A stretch of DNA of 64,000 nt, taken from Gordius sp. MW1. Taxonomy: Eukaryota; Nematomorpha; Gordioida; Gordea; Gordiidae. This document shows positions 15,101-23,118 of this stretch, piece by piece. A program made the translations under genes and the position numbers. The notes beneath the pieces are model-generated. The model made no database searches. It saw nothing but the letters and a program-made list of their open reading frames with translations, and had not been told where the DNA came from. Within the stretch, counting starts at the first letter, position 1; the number at the start of each line of letters is the position of its first letter. The stretch covers positions 3,582,001 through 3,646,000 of the forward strand of contig OZ038533.1 in assembly GCA_964036665.1 (NCBI GenBank), read 5' to 3'.

Positions 15101-15982
15101 ATTAAAGATATAAAACATACCCTGTTGTGTCTATCACGGTTGTGGGTGTCACGATCATAGTCATTACTGGAATTACTATGAGTTGGACTACCACGTGGCA
15201 TATTATTAAAATCATCTGAATCATGGTCATTTGCGTAAGTAGATTGTGGTCTGGGAGTTTGTATACGAGCTCTCATAAAAGCAGCAGCTTGATCAACTGA
15301 CATAGATTTGGGATTACCTCCTCCAGCACCCATTTTAGCATTCATAGAATTGTTAAGCATGGGGTTAGGAGCTATTTATAGATAAAATTTATAATAAATT
15401 AAAAAATAAATGCAAAATTTTGTGAATTCATTAATTTCAATCCATGAATAAACAAATTAATTAATTTGTAAAAATTTCTAGGAACATTTGAATAAATAAC
15501 TATTTTTTTAGCTTGTTAATTTTATATTTATAGGATGAGTCATATTAAATATTAACAACTCATATTTCAAATTATATAAGATTTTATCTTTACGAAATGC
15601 TGAGCTATGGTCATTGTGATATCTGTCATATTTATCTGTGTCCTGTTTCATATAATTATGTTGTTTTCTGTCATTCTCTCTCTCATTATTTATCTGATCA
15701 TCTTCTTCCATAAATCTTTCTTTGCCATTTATCTGGCCCATTTGCTCATCTTTTTCATCAGAATGTTCGTTATGTTCTATTTTCCTAATTATTTGAAAAA
15801 TATTTCATAAAATTAATAAACCATTTATGCTTAAACCTTATTTATTAAGAAAAATTAATATTAGATTCAAACAATAGGTTGCATTTAGCTTACTCCTGGA
15901 GAGTTTCTCCTTGCGCATTATCATCATTGTTAATTATTGAATCATGTCCAGATTCCTGCGAAACTTCCATTGAAGAAGCCAT
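18..15982 (-). CDS. TCERG1: TCERG1 (CA150), transcription elongation regulator 1, partial at 3' end
   Basis: Nuclear WW/FF-domain protein that couples RNA polymerase II elongation to splicing. By reading GT-AG sites and phase I place exons at 15894-15982, 15594-15784, 15121-15371, 14726-14934, 13714-13997, 10723-11076, 10116-10246, 8832-9176, 8163-8280, 7609-7661, 7446-7533, 7072-7097 (26 nt, weak), 6643-6781, 6248-6333, 5986-6095, 5193-5347, 4500-4551, 3900-4083, 3449-3538, 2743-2861, 1812-2223 and 18-188. All junction phases agree, giving 1219 codons. Domain order is an acidic/charged start, Met/Gly/Gln-rich region (about 180-590), WW1 (about 595-640), WW2 (about 724-755), WW3 (about 823-857), FF1, FF2, a Lys/Glu-rich linker and the start of FF4. 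The remaining FF domains lie beyond position 1. No exon encoding FF3 was found. The start ATG at 15982 opens an acidic N-terminus with no upstream in-frame ATG nearby. Identity is firm; exact small-exon borders are inferred. Confidence 0.9.
189..1811 (-). other. TCERG1 intron, 1.6 kb, no FF3 exon visible
   Basis: AT-rich sequence between the FF2 exon and the FF4 exon. I looked on the minus strand for the missing FF3 domain (a W-xx-V-K and DPRY pattern) and did not find it. The flanking exons are both phase 0 here, so they can be spliced directly in frame. There is a TA-rich run near 297-311. No transposable element end was recognised. Confidence 0.5.
1812..4083 (-). CDS. TCERG1: TCERG1 exons 18-21 encoding FF1 and FF2
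   Basis: Exon 3900-4083 ends with [20 protein letters not shown], the conserved lead-in to FF1. Exon 3449-3538 continues FF1 ([19 protein letters not shown]). Exon 2743-2861 contains [18 protein letters not shown] and begins FF2. Exon 1812-2223 contains [19 protein letters not shown] and [10 protein letters not shown] of FF2, then a long Lys-Glu/Lys-Asp repeat and a Ser-rich tail ending at a GTAAAT donor. FF domains bind phosphorylated RNAPII CTD and splicing partners. The KEKEKE tract at 2040-2110 is low complexity. Confidence 0.88.
2909..3064. mobile_element. MITE with GGGCGTAGCCAG-type ends, copy 1
   Basis: About 156 bp in a TCERG1 intron. The left end GGGCATAGCTAGGATT and the right end CTGGCTACACCCATG are inverted copies of one another with a few differences. 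A G-rich run follows the left end (GGGAGGGGGC) and C-rich runs precede the right end. It has no coding capacity. At least five relatives occur in the window (10484, 30208, 32227, 32773, 45829). The target duplication is not clear. Confidence 0.7.
4500..6333 (-). CDS. TCERG1: TCERG1 exons 14-17 encoding WW3
   Basis: Exons 6248-6333, 5986-6095, 5193-5347 and 4500-4551. The join between 5986 and 5347 completes the Trp codon of [19 protein letters not shown], the hallmark start of WW3, followed by [11 protein letters not shown]. The preceding exons are Glu/Lys/Pro-rich linker, as in TCERG1. The exon at 4500-4551 encodes a short Ser/Lys-rich basic piece, possibly part of the nuclear localisation region that lies here in the human protein. 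Confidence 0.88.
6643..7661 (-). CDS. TCERG1: TCERG1 exons 10-13 encoding WW2
   Basis: Exons 7609-7661, 7446-7533, 7072-7097 and 6643-6781. The last encodes a clear WW domain ([19 protein letters not shown] then [12 protein letters not shown]), close to WW2 of known TCERG1 proteins. The 26-nt microexon is the weakest call: it was picked because it restores phase between its neighbours and has an AG acceptor (TCTAG) and a GT donor. A poly-G run of about 11 sits at 7576-7587 in the adjoining intron. Confidence 0.8.
8163..9176 (-). CDS. TCERG1: TCERG1 exons 8-9 encoding WW1
   Basis: Exon 8 (8832-9176) carries a poly-Gln/His tract, then the first half of a WW domain ([13 protein letters not shown]). 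Exon 9 (8163-8280) supplies the second half ([18 protein letters not shown]) and the following VISQKEL segment, which in animal TCERG1 directly follows WW1. The donor AAA|GTGATG at 8831 was preferred over a GT 14 nt further on because it joins the two WW halves without extra residues. The two Trp and the aromatic triplet that define a WW fold are present. WW domains bind Pro-rich ligands such as SF1. Confidence 0.88.
10116..15371 (-). CDS. TCERG1: TCERG1 exons 3-7, Met/Gly/Gln-rich region
   Basis: Exons 15121-15371, 14726-14934, 13714-13997, 10723-11076 and 10116-10246 encode a low-complexity stretch rich in Met, Gly, Pro, Asn and Gln with repeated MM and GGP motifs. It corresponds in position to the Pro/Met-rich N-terminal part of animal TCERG1, which precedes WW1. 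Phases are 2, 0, 2, 1, 1, 0 through the joins. For exon 6 I chose the donor at 10722 (ATGG|GTACAC) because it keeps frame with exon 7; reading on reaches a stop at about 10692. The introns here are large and carry the piggyBac remnant and several MITEs. Confidence 0.75.
10484..10630. mobile_element. MITE with GGGCGTAGCCAG-type ends, copy 2
   Basis: A copy of the same family in the intron between TCERG1 exons 6 and 7. The left end is AAGCGTAGCCAGCATT and the right end CTGGGTACGCCCATG, with internal G-rich and C-rich blocks as in the other copies. About 147 bp, noncoding. Confidence 0.7.
11093..11170. repeat. Terminal fragment of a hAT-like MITE (AGTGTTGT-AAAACGGC end)
   Basis: Single end TAGTGTTGTGAAAACGGCTG followed by GGTTTTGTTTGGTCAACC, matching both ends of the elements at 13458-13645 and 29350-29640. 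No matching inverted end was found nearby, so it seems to be a truncated copy in the large TCERG1 intron. Confidence 0.5.
11633..13230 (+). mobile_element. piggyBac-superfamily element, internally decayed, with TTAA target duplication
   Basis: Flanked by TTAA at 11629-11632 and 13231-13234. Both ends start CCCT and carry a subterminal GGGTC-ATATGACCC inverted motif (11651-11666; 13171-13186). Inside, an ATG at 12060 opens an acidic start ([16 protein letters not shown]) typical in style of piggyBac transposases. At about 12394-12525 a Cys-rich block remains ([27 protein letters not shown]), the C-terminal zinc-binding domain of the family. The central catalytic DDD part is missing or unreadable, so the copy is dead. 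It lies in the intron between TCERG1 exons 5 and 6, on the strand opposite the gene. Confidence 0.72.
13458..13645. mobile_element. hAT-like MITE with AAAACGGCYGGG ends
   Basis: About 188 bp. The left end is TAGTGTTGGAAAAACGGCTG and the right end CGGCCGTTTTTACAATACTA, inverted copies. Between them are repeated GTCGACTAAA/TTTAGTCGAC-like motifs, probably transposase-binding repeats. It is noncoding and lies in a TCERG1 intron about 70 bp downstream of exon 5. A clean 8-bp duplication was not found. Confidence 0.6.
14028..14347. mobile_element. pogo/Tc1-type MITE, copy 1
   Basis: 320 bp bounded by TA on each side (14026-14027, 14348-14349). Ends are CAGTCAAAACCGTTTAATTG and, inverted, CAGTCGAAACTTCTTAATCG. 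It contains several TCGCGATTAA-like motifs and no ORF. The second copy is at 26789-27114 in the opposite orientation. It sits only about 31 bp upstream of the 3' splice site of TCERG1 exon 5. Confidence 0.8.
15594..15982 (-). CDS. TCERG1: TCERG1 exons 1-2, charged N-terminus
   Basis: Exon 1 (15894-15982) starts [14 protein letters not shown] and ends in phase 2 at a GTAAGC donor. Exon 2 (15594-15784) is rich in Glu, Asp, Lys and Asn and looks disordered. The start of exon 2 completes the Glu codon split by the 109-bp intron. This part has no conserved domain and was assigned to TCERG1 by continuity of reading frame and strand, not by similarity. The donor of exon 2 (C|GTAAAG) was chosen because it keeps phase with exon 3. 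Confidence 0.65.
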
Positions 15983-16822
15983 ATTTAATGGGGGAATCTA
16001 AAATGCGAACTTAAGCAACAACCTAGAGTTTGGCCACTAGTATCAGTTTTTTAAATTTATTTGTTTATTAGAAGTTACAAACAATATAAATACAGATATA
16101 GTATTTATTAAATATATATATATCAAAGCTCGAAGGCATTACAAATATTATCCTCAAGAAGAGGCATCTTGAAGAAAGGATGTTGAGGAATTCTTCAACA
16201 TTTCTTCCTTCAACAGGCAATAATTGGTCTGGAATTTAAAATTATATTTAGGATGCCAATTTTTTGTTTAAGCAAAAAGTTATGAGATTATTTGTAAATC
16301 GAGCAACGTTTGCCGGTTTCTTTAAAAAGGTTAATTGCGCTTTGTTTTGTTCTTGTCTCGGTTTCGAAAGCAAAGCATCGTCTCGGTTGCTATTATTCTC
16401 GATCTCGGGCTATAACAAATGCGGTCTCGTCTTGACAATAAGTCTAGACATAATATTTTTGATACATTAAAAAATTTTACCCTTATTTATTTAAATTAAC
16501 ATATAAATATAAAAAGTTAAGAAAGATTAATGGCAGACTTTTTGTGGTATCCTCGTCCCTACCTCCCACGCGCTTTGTGTTATAATAAATTTCCCTCACG
16601 TGTGTGTTATCTCTTTCTTTATTTATTATTATTTACCATCACGCATCATTGAATTTTTGCGTACTCATGCAAAACGCATTCTGATATATATTTCCTTTTT
16701 GTACACAAATATTTTTTCGAACTGTGGTATCCTCCACCCCCTTACGTGTGTGTTATCCTATAATATATATATACGTTCTCCCCCCCCCCTCAAACACATA
16801 CACACATACGCGTAATTTTTAC
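15983..16822. other. Region upstream of TCERG1: AT-rich and partly repetitive
   Basis: No gene seen. 16300-16450 contains degenerate TCTCG motifs and a Helitron-like CAACGTTTGCCGG block. 16720-16822 is a copy of a repeat also present at 35119-35220 (GTGGTATCCTCC, then a poly-C run and ACACATACGCG). The TCERG1 promoter is presumably here, but no specific element can be called. Confidence 0.4.
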
Positions 16823-17179
16823 GAATCCAGCCCACCTGGCGAAACAGGCAGCTGGCGAAAAGTCATAATAGTTGCAAAAAAGTGTGCTTATCTATATATA
16901 TATAGAAGATATATACAATATATATTATACTGTTTGTTAATATTGCAATATATAGTAATATTCAACTAACCTATAAAAAATTTGTGTGCTTAAGTATACA
17001 AGAGAACCTTAGTGTGACAATGATATATAACGTGCAAGAGATAATTGCAATACAGAATTATTTATATTCTTCACAGAAAATAATCAGAATTTAGTGACAA
17101 TATTATATGTTGCTTAACTTTAGATTATTTGTTACCTAATATTAGCAAATTCGCCACTTTCGCCAGATGGCCAGGAGCG
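16823..17179. mobile_element. Short inverted-repeat element with 8-bp target duplication ATTTTTAC
   Basis: 357 bp. It is flanked by ATTTTTAC at 16815-16822 and 17180-17187. Its ends are GAATCCAGCCCACCTGGCGA and, on the other side, TTCGCCAGATGGCCAGGAGC, imperfect inverted repeats of about 18 bp. Comparison with the uninterrupted paralogous repeat at 35119-35280, where TAATTTTTACTCC is continuous, confirms the insertion. An 8-bp duplication fits hAT or P superfamilies. No coding capacity. Confidence 0.75.
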
Positions 17180-18380
17180 ATTTTTACTCCAGTTTATGAT
17201 GAGTCACGATTGTTAGTATGTTTAAGATATAAATAGATACGATTTTTACCCCTGTTTAACGATTTTTATTGGCCCTCTTACTCAAATATACATATATATA
17301 ATTTTGTGAGTAGTCCTTATTCGAAAAAAATGTGATTCCAAATAATTAATAATATAAATTTTCGCGGACGTTATCGCTGATCTTTTATCGCTGAAATTAA
17401 ATTTAATAATTAAATTATTTTATGAGTATGTTTCGTTAGATTTAATAAAAAAATCCTATTGAATCATTCCCGACGGAGCTCGAAAATGTATCCACGCCAT
17501 GAAAAACAATTCGGTAAAAAAGGAAATACCCATCTACTATTACACCGATTATTCGAAATACTATTTCGTTCTTTAAGTAACAAGTGGCAAAGAAAGAAAA
17601 CAATTCCTCAATATTCCGATTAGTTGACAACCAACCAAAACGCGACAACCTAACAACAGAGTTAACCGAAAACAAATGGCAATACTCAACCAGTGAATGA
17701 AAAATTCTTAAACCCCCGAAAACAAAATAGAATTCAGTAAACAAAAATAGAAAATATTTTTTTTTGAGTAGTGAATATATTCGGGAAAAATGTGATACGA
17801 TATAATTAATATATTTTTCGCGGATCAATTAATAGCGTATTATCGTTGAGTAAAATAAATATTACTCGCAGACGCTTAAATAAATAAATATAAATTTTCT
17901 GAGTTGGTTTTGATTTTTCCGTATTTTAAAATTATAATTAACAAATAAGGTGTTCGCCATCCTGACAGAACAAAATTCCTTTTAACCAAATAAATCCTTT
18001 ATTGAGGATTTATTTATTATTAGTGTCGATTGTAATGTTAGATACAGTAATGTTAGCAATATACCGGCCGATGAAATAAATGTTATGAATAGTAATTTTA
18101 ATGCGCCTTTGGCAAGAAGTAGTAATGGTAATTGTGCACATGCCGCGAATGCGATATTAAATAAAAATGATGATTTTATGTGCGGGTGTGGTAGCTCTGG
18201 GGCTGGAGGACGTTGACTGTGTGTCGACGCCCTGGACTCAAATAATTTAACCATCAATTATTTTAGTTGTACGTGGGCTAAGTTGTGCAGAGCTTTCAAG
18301 AATATATAATTTTGTATTGGTTATATTGATTTCAAACGTTCAAAATTAAAGGCCAAGTTTTTCACAAAGTTGGCTCACTG
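17180..18380. repeat. Dispersed repeat and decayed Helitron 5' region
   Basis: 17200-17290 matches 35220-35280 (ATGAGTCACGATT, AAGATATAAATAG). 17300-17380 and 17765-17850 are diverged direct copies (GAAAAATGTGATNCNANATAA, then TTTTCGCGGA). On the plus strand 18060-18213 reads as a short ORF rich in Asn/Ala ending in a CGCGSSGAGGR motif, perhaps the beginning of the Helitron protein. No host gene was recognised. Confidence 0.4.
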
Positions 18381-18386
18381 CTGCCA

Positions 18387-21300
18387 ATGCCAAACGATTC
18401 CTATAAATTTTTACAAATTTACTTTATGGGTGGTGAGGACTCTGAACGCGCACTAGCCAATCGCGTAGATACACGTTGCGGCTACAATCACATTAATTCA
18501 CCTTTTGCCAGGCGCATCGTCAGCGATCTGGACGTTCTGTTGACTGAGCACAATGAATTGTTAAAATTAAAAGCACACATGCCCAAATTAATAAGTGACA
18601 AACACGCTATTGTCATCTATCCTGATAAAACACCTGCGGGACAACATATACGTAGATTTGATGCACCTGTTGTTGACGATGTTGCTGGAATCATGATTGG
18701 CGACAGTACAGCTTCGCGCCAAATCGTTATTCGAAAAAGAGATGATAATCTACAGTTCATTCCTGATACCACCGTTCCTATGACGCTCTCCAATATCCGC
18801 TCATTTTTTGGAAGGGGTAAGACGGTTATTTTATAAACATTAAACAACGGGATCCCCGAAATGGTATTTTATACAACATAAAACATGACTACTCATTTTT
18901 ATTTTTTGTATGTATCATATCACAGGAGCTGAAACAAGCAAAAAAGTGAGCTCGATGGATTATTATGCCTATCGTTTGATGATTAGAAACGGTGAAGACA
19001 ACATCATTCTACGCTGTCGAGAGCTTTGCCAGCAGTTCATTGTGGCTATGTATGTGAAAATTGAGAGCGAGCGCTTACGCTTTTTACGTTAAGCTGCGTG
19101 CTGAAGAATACATCCACCTACGAGACGCTATCGCTACCAACGCTGACGCTGCTGAAATTGGTAGCTCCAGTATTCTACCATCATCGTACGTAGGTAGTCC
19201 GCGTCACATGCAAGAATACATACAGGCTGCCATGGCTTACGTACGCGAATACGGACGACCAAGTTTATTTATCACCTTTACATGTAACCCAAAATGGCAG
19301 GAAATTACATTGTTACTCTTACCAGGACAAAATGCAATACATCGTCATGACATAATAGCCCGTGTGTTTAAACAAAAATTAAGGTCTTTCGTTAACTTTA
19401 TTACAAAATTACACATATTTGGCCCCGCACGTTGTTGGATGTATTCAGTTGAGTGGCAAAAGCGTGGATTACCTCATGCACATATTTTGATTAGGTTCAT
19501 TGACAAAATACGCCCAGAAGACATCGATAGTTTAGTATCCGCAGAAATACCAAATCCTTCTACTGATCAATTATTGTTTGATATTGTCACCAAAAATATG
19601 ATTAATGGCCCCTGCGGTGCTTTAAATCCTTCATCGCCTTGCATGTTAGATGGAAAGTGTACAAAACGTTTTCCTAAAGATTTCACCAACAATACGATCA
19701 CACATGGGGACGGATATCCGAAGAAGTACCGATGATGGCGGACAATCATTTAGTAAAACTATCAGTAACGCAGACATTAACATCGACAATCGTTGGGTCG
19801 TATTATACTCACCTCTCCTCTGTAAAACATTCAATGCTCATATTAATGTTGAGTTCGGCAATTCGGTCAAAAGCATAAAATACATTTACAAATATATTAA
19901 TAAAGGAAGTGATATGGCTGTATTTACAGTTGAAAATACCAATGTGAATGCTACGCCATTGAATGACAGTGATGAAATCACCAACTACCAAATTGGACGA
20001 TACATCTGCTCTGAAGCTATTTGGCGAATCTTCGGGTTTCCAATTCATGAACGTCATCCAGAGTTATCCATTTAGCTGTTCATCTTGAAAACGGCCAACG
20101 CGTGTTTTTCACAAACGAGACGGCTTTTGATCGTTCAATAAATCCACCAAACACCACACTAACAGCTTTTTGCTTTGTGTAATTCCTCCGATGCTTTTGG
20201 TGCCTTCGCACGAACACTACTTTATTCAGAGTACCGCGCTATTTTACGTGGACGCAATCGAGAAAATGGATGGGCACACAAGTTGATGCATGCCCCGGTT
20301 TATTTAAATCAAACAATTTAGGTCGTGTATATACAGTCAATCCAAGACAGACTGAGTGCTTTTATCTGCGCCTGTTGTTGGATGTCACCGGCCCTTTGTC
20401 TTTTCATGATAGCCATAAAGTAAATGGACAACCCAACCTATAAAGATGCATGCCTTGCATTAGGATTGCTAGAAGACGACAATCATTGGGACAGTATGCT
20501 TACTGAAGCATCATTAAACTGTACAGGAGCGCAAATCGTCTACTTTTCGCCATAGTGTTGACATGTTTGCCTGTCTGAGCACAAACGTTGTGGGATAATC
20601 ACAAAGATTCTATGACTGATGATATATTGCATCGATATCGTCATATGAGCAACGATCTAACGATACCATTCACCGACTCCATGTACAATGAAGCATTGAT
20701 AGCTATTGAGGATCTTTGCATTGTCATCGCCAATTTAAACATCAGCCATTTCGGTATGCGGTCACCAAATCGAAATGCATCTGATTTACTCAATACTGAT
20801 ATGAATCGTGAACTACATTACAATACTATAGAATTGGCAGCATTCGTTACTCGCAATGTCCCGCTACTCACTAATGAACAAAAAATCATTTACGACCGCA
20901 TTTTGCTTGCAATTTCTGAAGGACAAGGAGGTTTCTTTTTTTTGGATGCACCAGGAGGGACTGGCAAAACATTTCTAATTTCGCTAATTCTTGCTGAGAT
21001 ACGATCAAAAAATGGCATCGCCTTGGCTGTTGCTTCATCTGGCATTTCAGCTACTTTATTAGATGGAGGCAGAACAGCTCATTCAGCATTTAAGCTGCCA
21101 CTTAATATTCAAAATAACCCTGAAGCGATGTAACATAAAAAAACAATCGTCCATGGCCAGAGTGCTCAAACAGTGTAAAGTTATTATCTGGGATGAATGC
21201 ACTATGGCACACAAACATTCGCTTGAGGCATTGAACAGGACATTGAAGGATCTAAAGAACAACGACAGACTTTTTGGCGGTACTCTTTTACTGCTTTCAG

Positions 21301-22190
21301 GTGATTTTCGACAAACACTTCCCGTTATTCCGCGTTCAACGTACGCTGATGAGATCAACGCCTGCTTAAAGTCACTCACTTTGGTGTTATGTTGTGAAAC
21401 TACAGCTGAAAGTAAACATGCGCGTTCAAATGCTTAAAGATGCATCCGCTGAAGATATTTCAAGACAACTGTTGAATATTGGTGATGGTAAATGTGCTCT
21501 ACATGAAAATACTGAATGCATGAAATTACCATCGGATTTTTGCACAATTGTAGAGACGCAAACTGCTCTCATTGACCATGTATTTCCAAATCTTTGCACA
21601 TAATACAACAATCTTGATTGGCTGGCAGAAAGAGCAATATTAGCAGCAAAAAATGTGGACGTCAATGATTTAAATTCCAAGATACAACAGTTGTTGCCAG
21701 GTGACTTAATATCATACATATCTGTCTATACAATATGTGATGCCAACGAAGTTGTAAATTATCCGATTGAGTTTTTGAATTCTTTGGATTTGCTAGGCAT
21801 GCCACCGCACGATTTACAGCTAAAGGTCGGATCTCCTGTAATTTTACTTCGTAACCTAAACCCACCACGGCTTTGCAATGGCACACGATTAGTAATCAAA
21901 AAATTATTACAAAAGTCTATAGAAGTCACTATATTGAATGGCAAATTTCGCGGTGAAAATATATTGCTGCCACGAATTCCTATTTTTCCCTCAGATGTAC
22001 CCATTCAATTCAAACGCATTCAATTTCCGATTAGATTAGCTTTAGCAATGACAATTAATAAAGCCCAGGGCCAAACAATGTCTATTTGTGGCTTAGATTT
22101 GAGCACACCATGCTTTTCCCACGGACAACTATATGTGGCATGTTTTCGCGTGGGTACCATCCAATTTGTTTGTATTGGCTAAAGACGGTC
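18387..22190 (+). pseudogene. Helitron Rep-helicase (RepHel), multiply frameshifted
   Basis: Plus-strand pieces in order: Helitron-like N-terminal region (18387-18836, with RRFDAPVVDDVAGIMIG); Rep region (19061-19735) with FITFTCNPKW and the HUH-type motif GLPHAHILI; tyrosine region IKYIYKYINKG (within 19650-20075); Pif1-type helicase Walker A FFLDAPGGTGKTFLI (20588-21133); Walker B VIIWDECTMAHK and SGDFRQTLPVIPR (21063-21437); C-terminal helicase motifs ending INKAQGQTM (21655-22182). Pieces are in different frames with stops between them, so the protein is not made from this copy. Intact Helitron proteins nick and unwind DNA for rolling-circle transposition. Confidence 0.9.
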
Positions 22191-22239
22191 TAACCAAAAA
22201 TATTGTATACTCCATAGCACTTAGAGATTAATTGTGAAG

Positions 22240-22930
22240 TAAAACGGATCAGGGATTTTTATCGTTTCGGTAAGTATATCAATACATTATAGATGATTTA
22301 ATTAAGTTAAACTGTAAATATTTGATATATTGTATCGATTATGTTATACAATAATCGTATCCATTAATAGGACGGTGGCGTGAAGAGGAGGGATGGCGTA
22401 ACGGATCAGGGATTTGTTTTAGGTAAGTATATTAATACAATATAGATGATTTAATTATGTTAAAACTTTAAATATTTCAAATGTTGTGTAGATTATTGCA
22501 TATCATTTTAGATTGTGTAGATTATTGCATATCATTTTAGATTCATTTTAGAAGGACGGTGGGGTGGAGAGGCGGGATGGCGGGTTATAAACGGATCAAG
22601 GATTTGTTTTATTGTTTTGGTATAGTACATTATAGATGATTTAATTAAGTTAAACTTTAAATATTTGAAATATTGTGTCGATTATTTTATACAAGAATCG
22701 TATCCATTCATAGGACAGGGGCGTGAGGAGAAGGGGGCGTACCGGATCAGGGATTTGTTTAGGTAAGTATATTAATACAATATAGATGATTTAATTATGT
22801 TAAAACTTTAAATATTGGAAACATTGTGTTGATAATTGTATATTATTTTAGATCAATTAAAAGGACGGTGGGGTGGAGAGGAGGGAGGCGGGTTATAAAC
22901 GGATCAGGGATTTGTTTTAGGTAAGTATAT
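22240..22930. repeat. Minisatellite in Helitron 3' region, about five units of 150-190 bp
   Basis: The motif CGGATCAGGGATTT recurs at about 22247, 22402, 22593, 22742 and 22900, each followed by GGTAAGTATAT-like sequence, AT-rich spacer and a GGACGGTGG-type block. Units are 149-191 bp apart and diverged. Such arrays are common near Helitron 3' ends. Confidence 0.8.
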
Positions 22931-23118
22931 TTTATTTAATTATGTTTAATTATGTTGTTATCAATATAATAATTTTAAATTAATATTTTAGAAATTGCTG
23001 GCCAGCATTCCATTTTATATTTAAAATTATAAGATCCTGACGCGAAATTAGAAGATGTTATAAAATATATAACTAACGAATGTACATATAGTAAAACAAC
23101 GTTTGCCGGGTCAGCTAG

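Larger units (their letters stand above)
18387..23118 (+). mobile_element. Helitron, 3' end defined by CTAG|T
   Basis: The coding remnant is followed by a minisatellite (22240-22930) and a noncoding tail that ends GTTTGCCGGGTCAGCTAG at 23118, followed by T. CTRR followed by the T of an AT target is the Helitron 3' signature. The 5' TC end was not located with confidence. A similar 3' end in opposite orientation lies at 24245-24290, and a related fragment at about 16303. Confidence 0.8.

Noticed and set aside
17442-17828. Minus-strand ORF of 128 codons
   Set aside because: AT-rich, Phe/Tyr-rich translation across a repeated region without recognisable motif.
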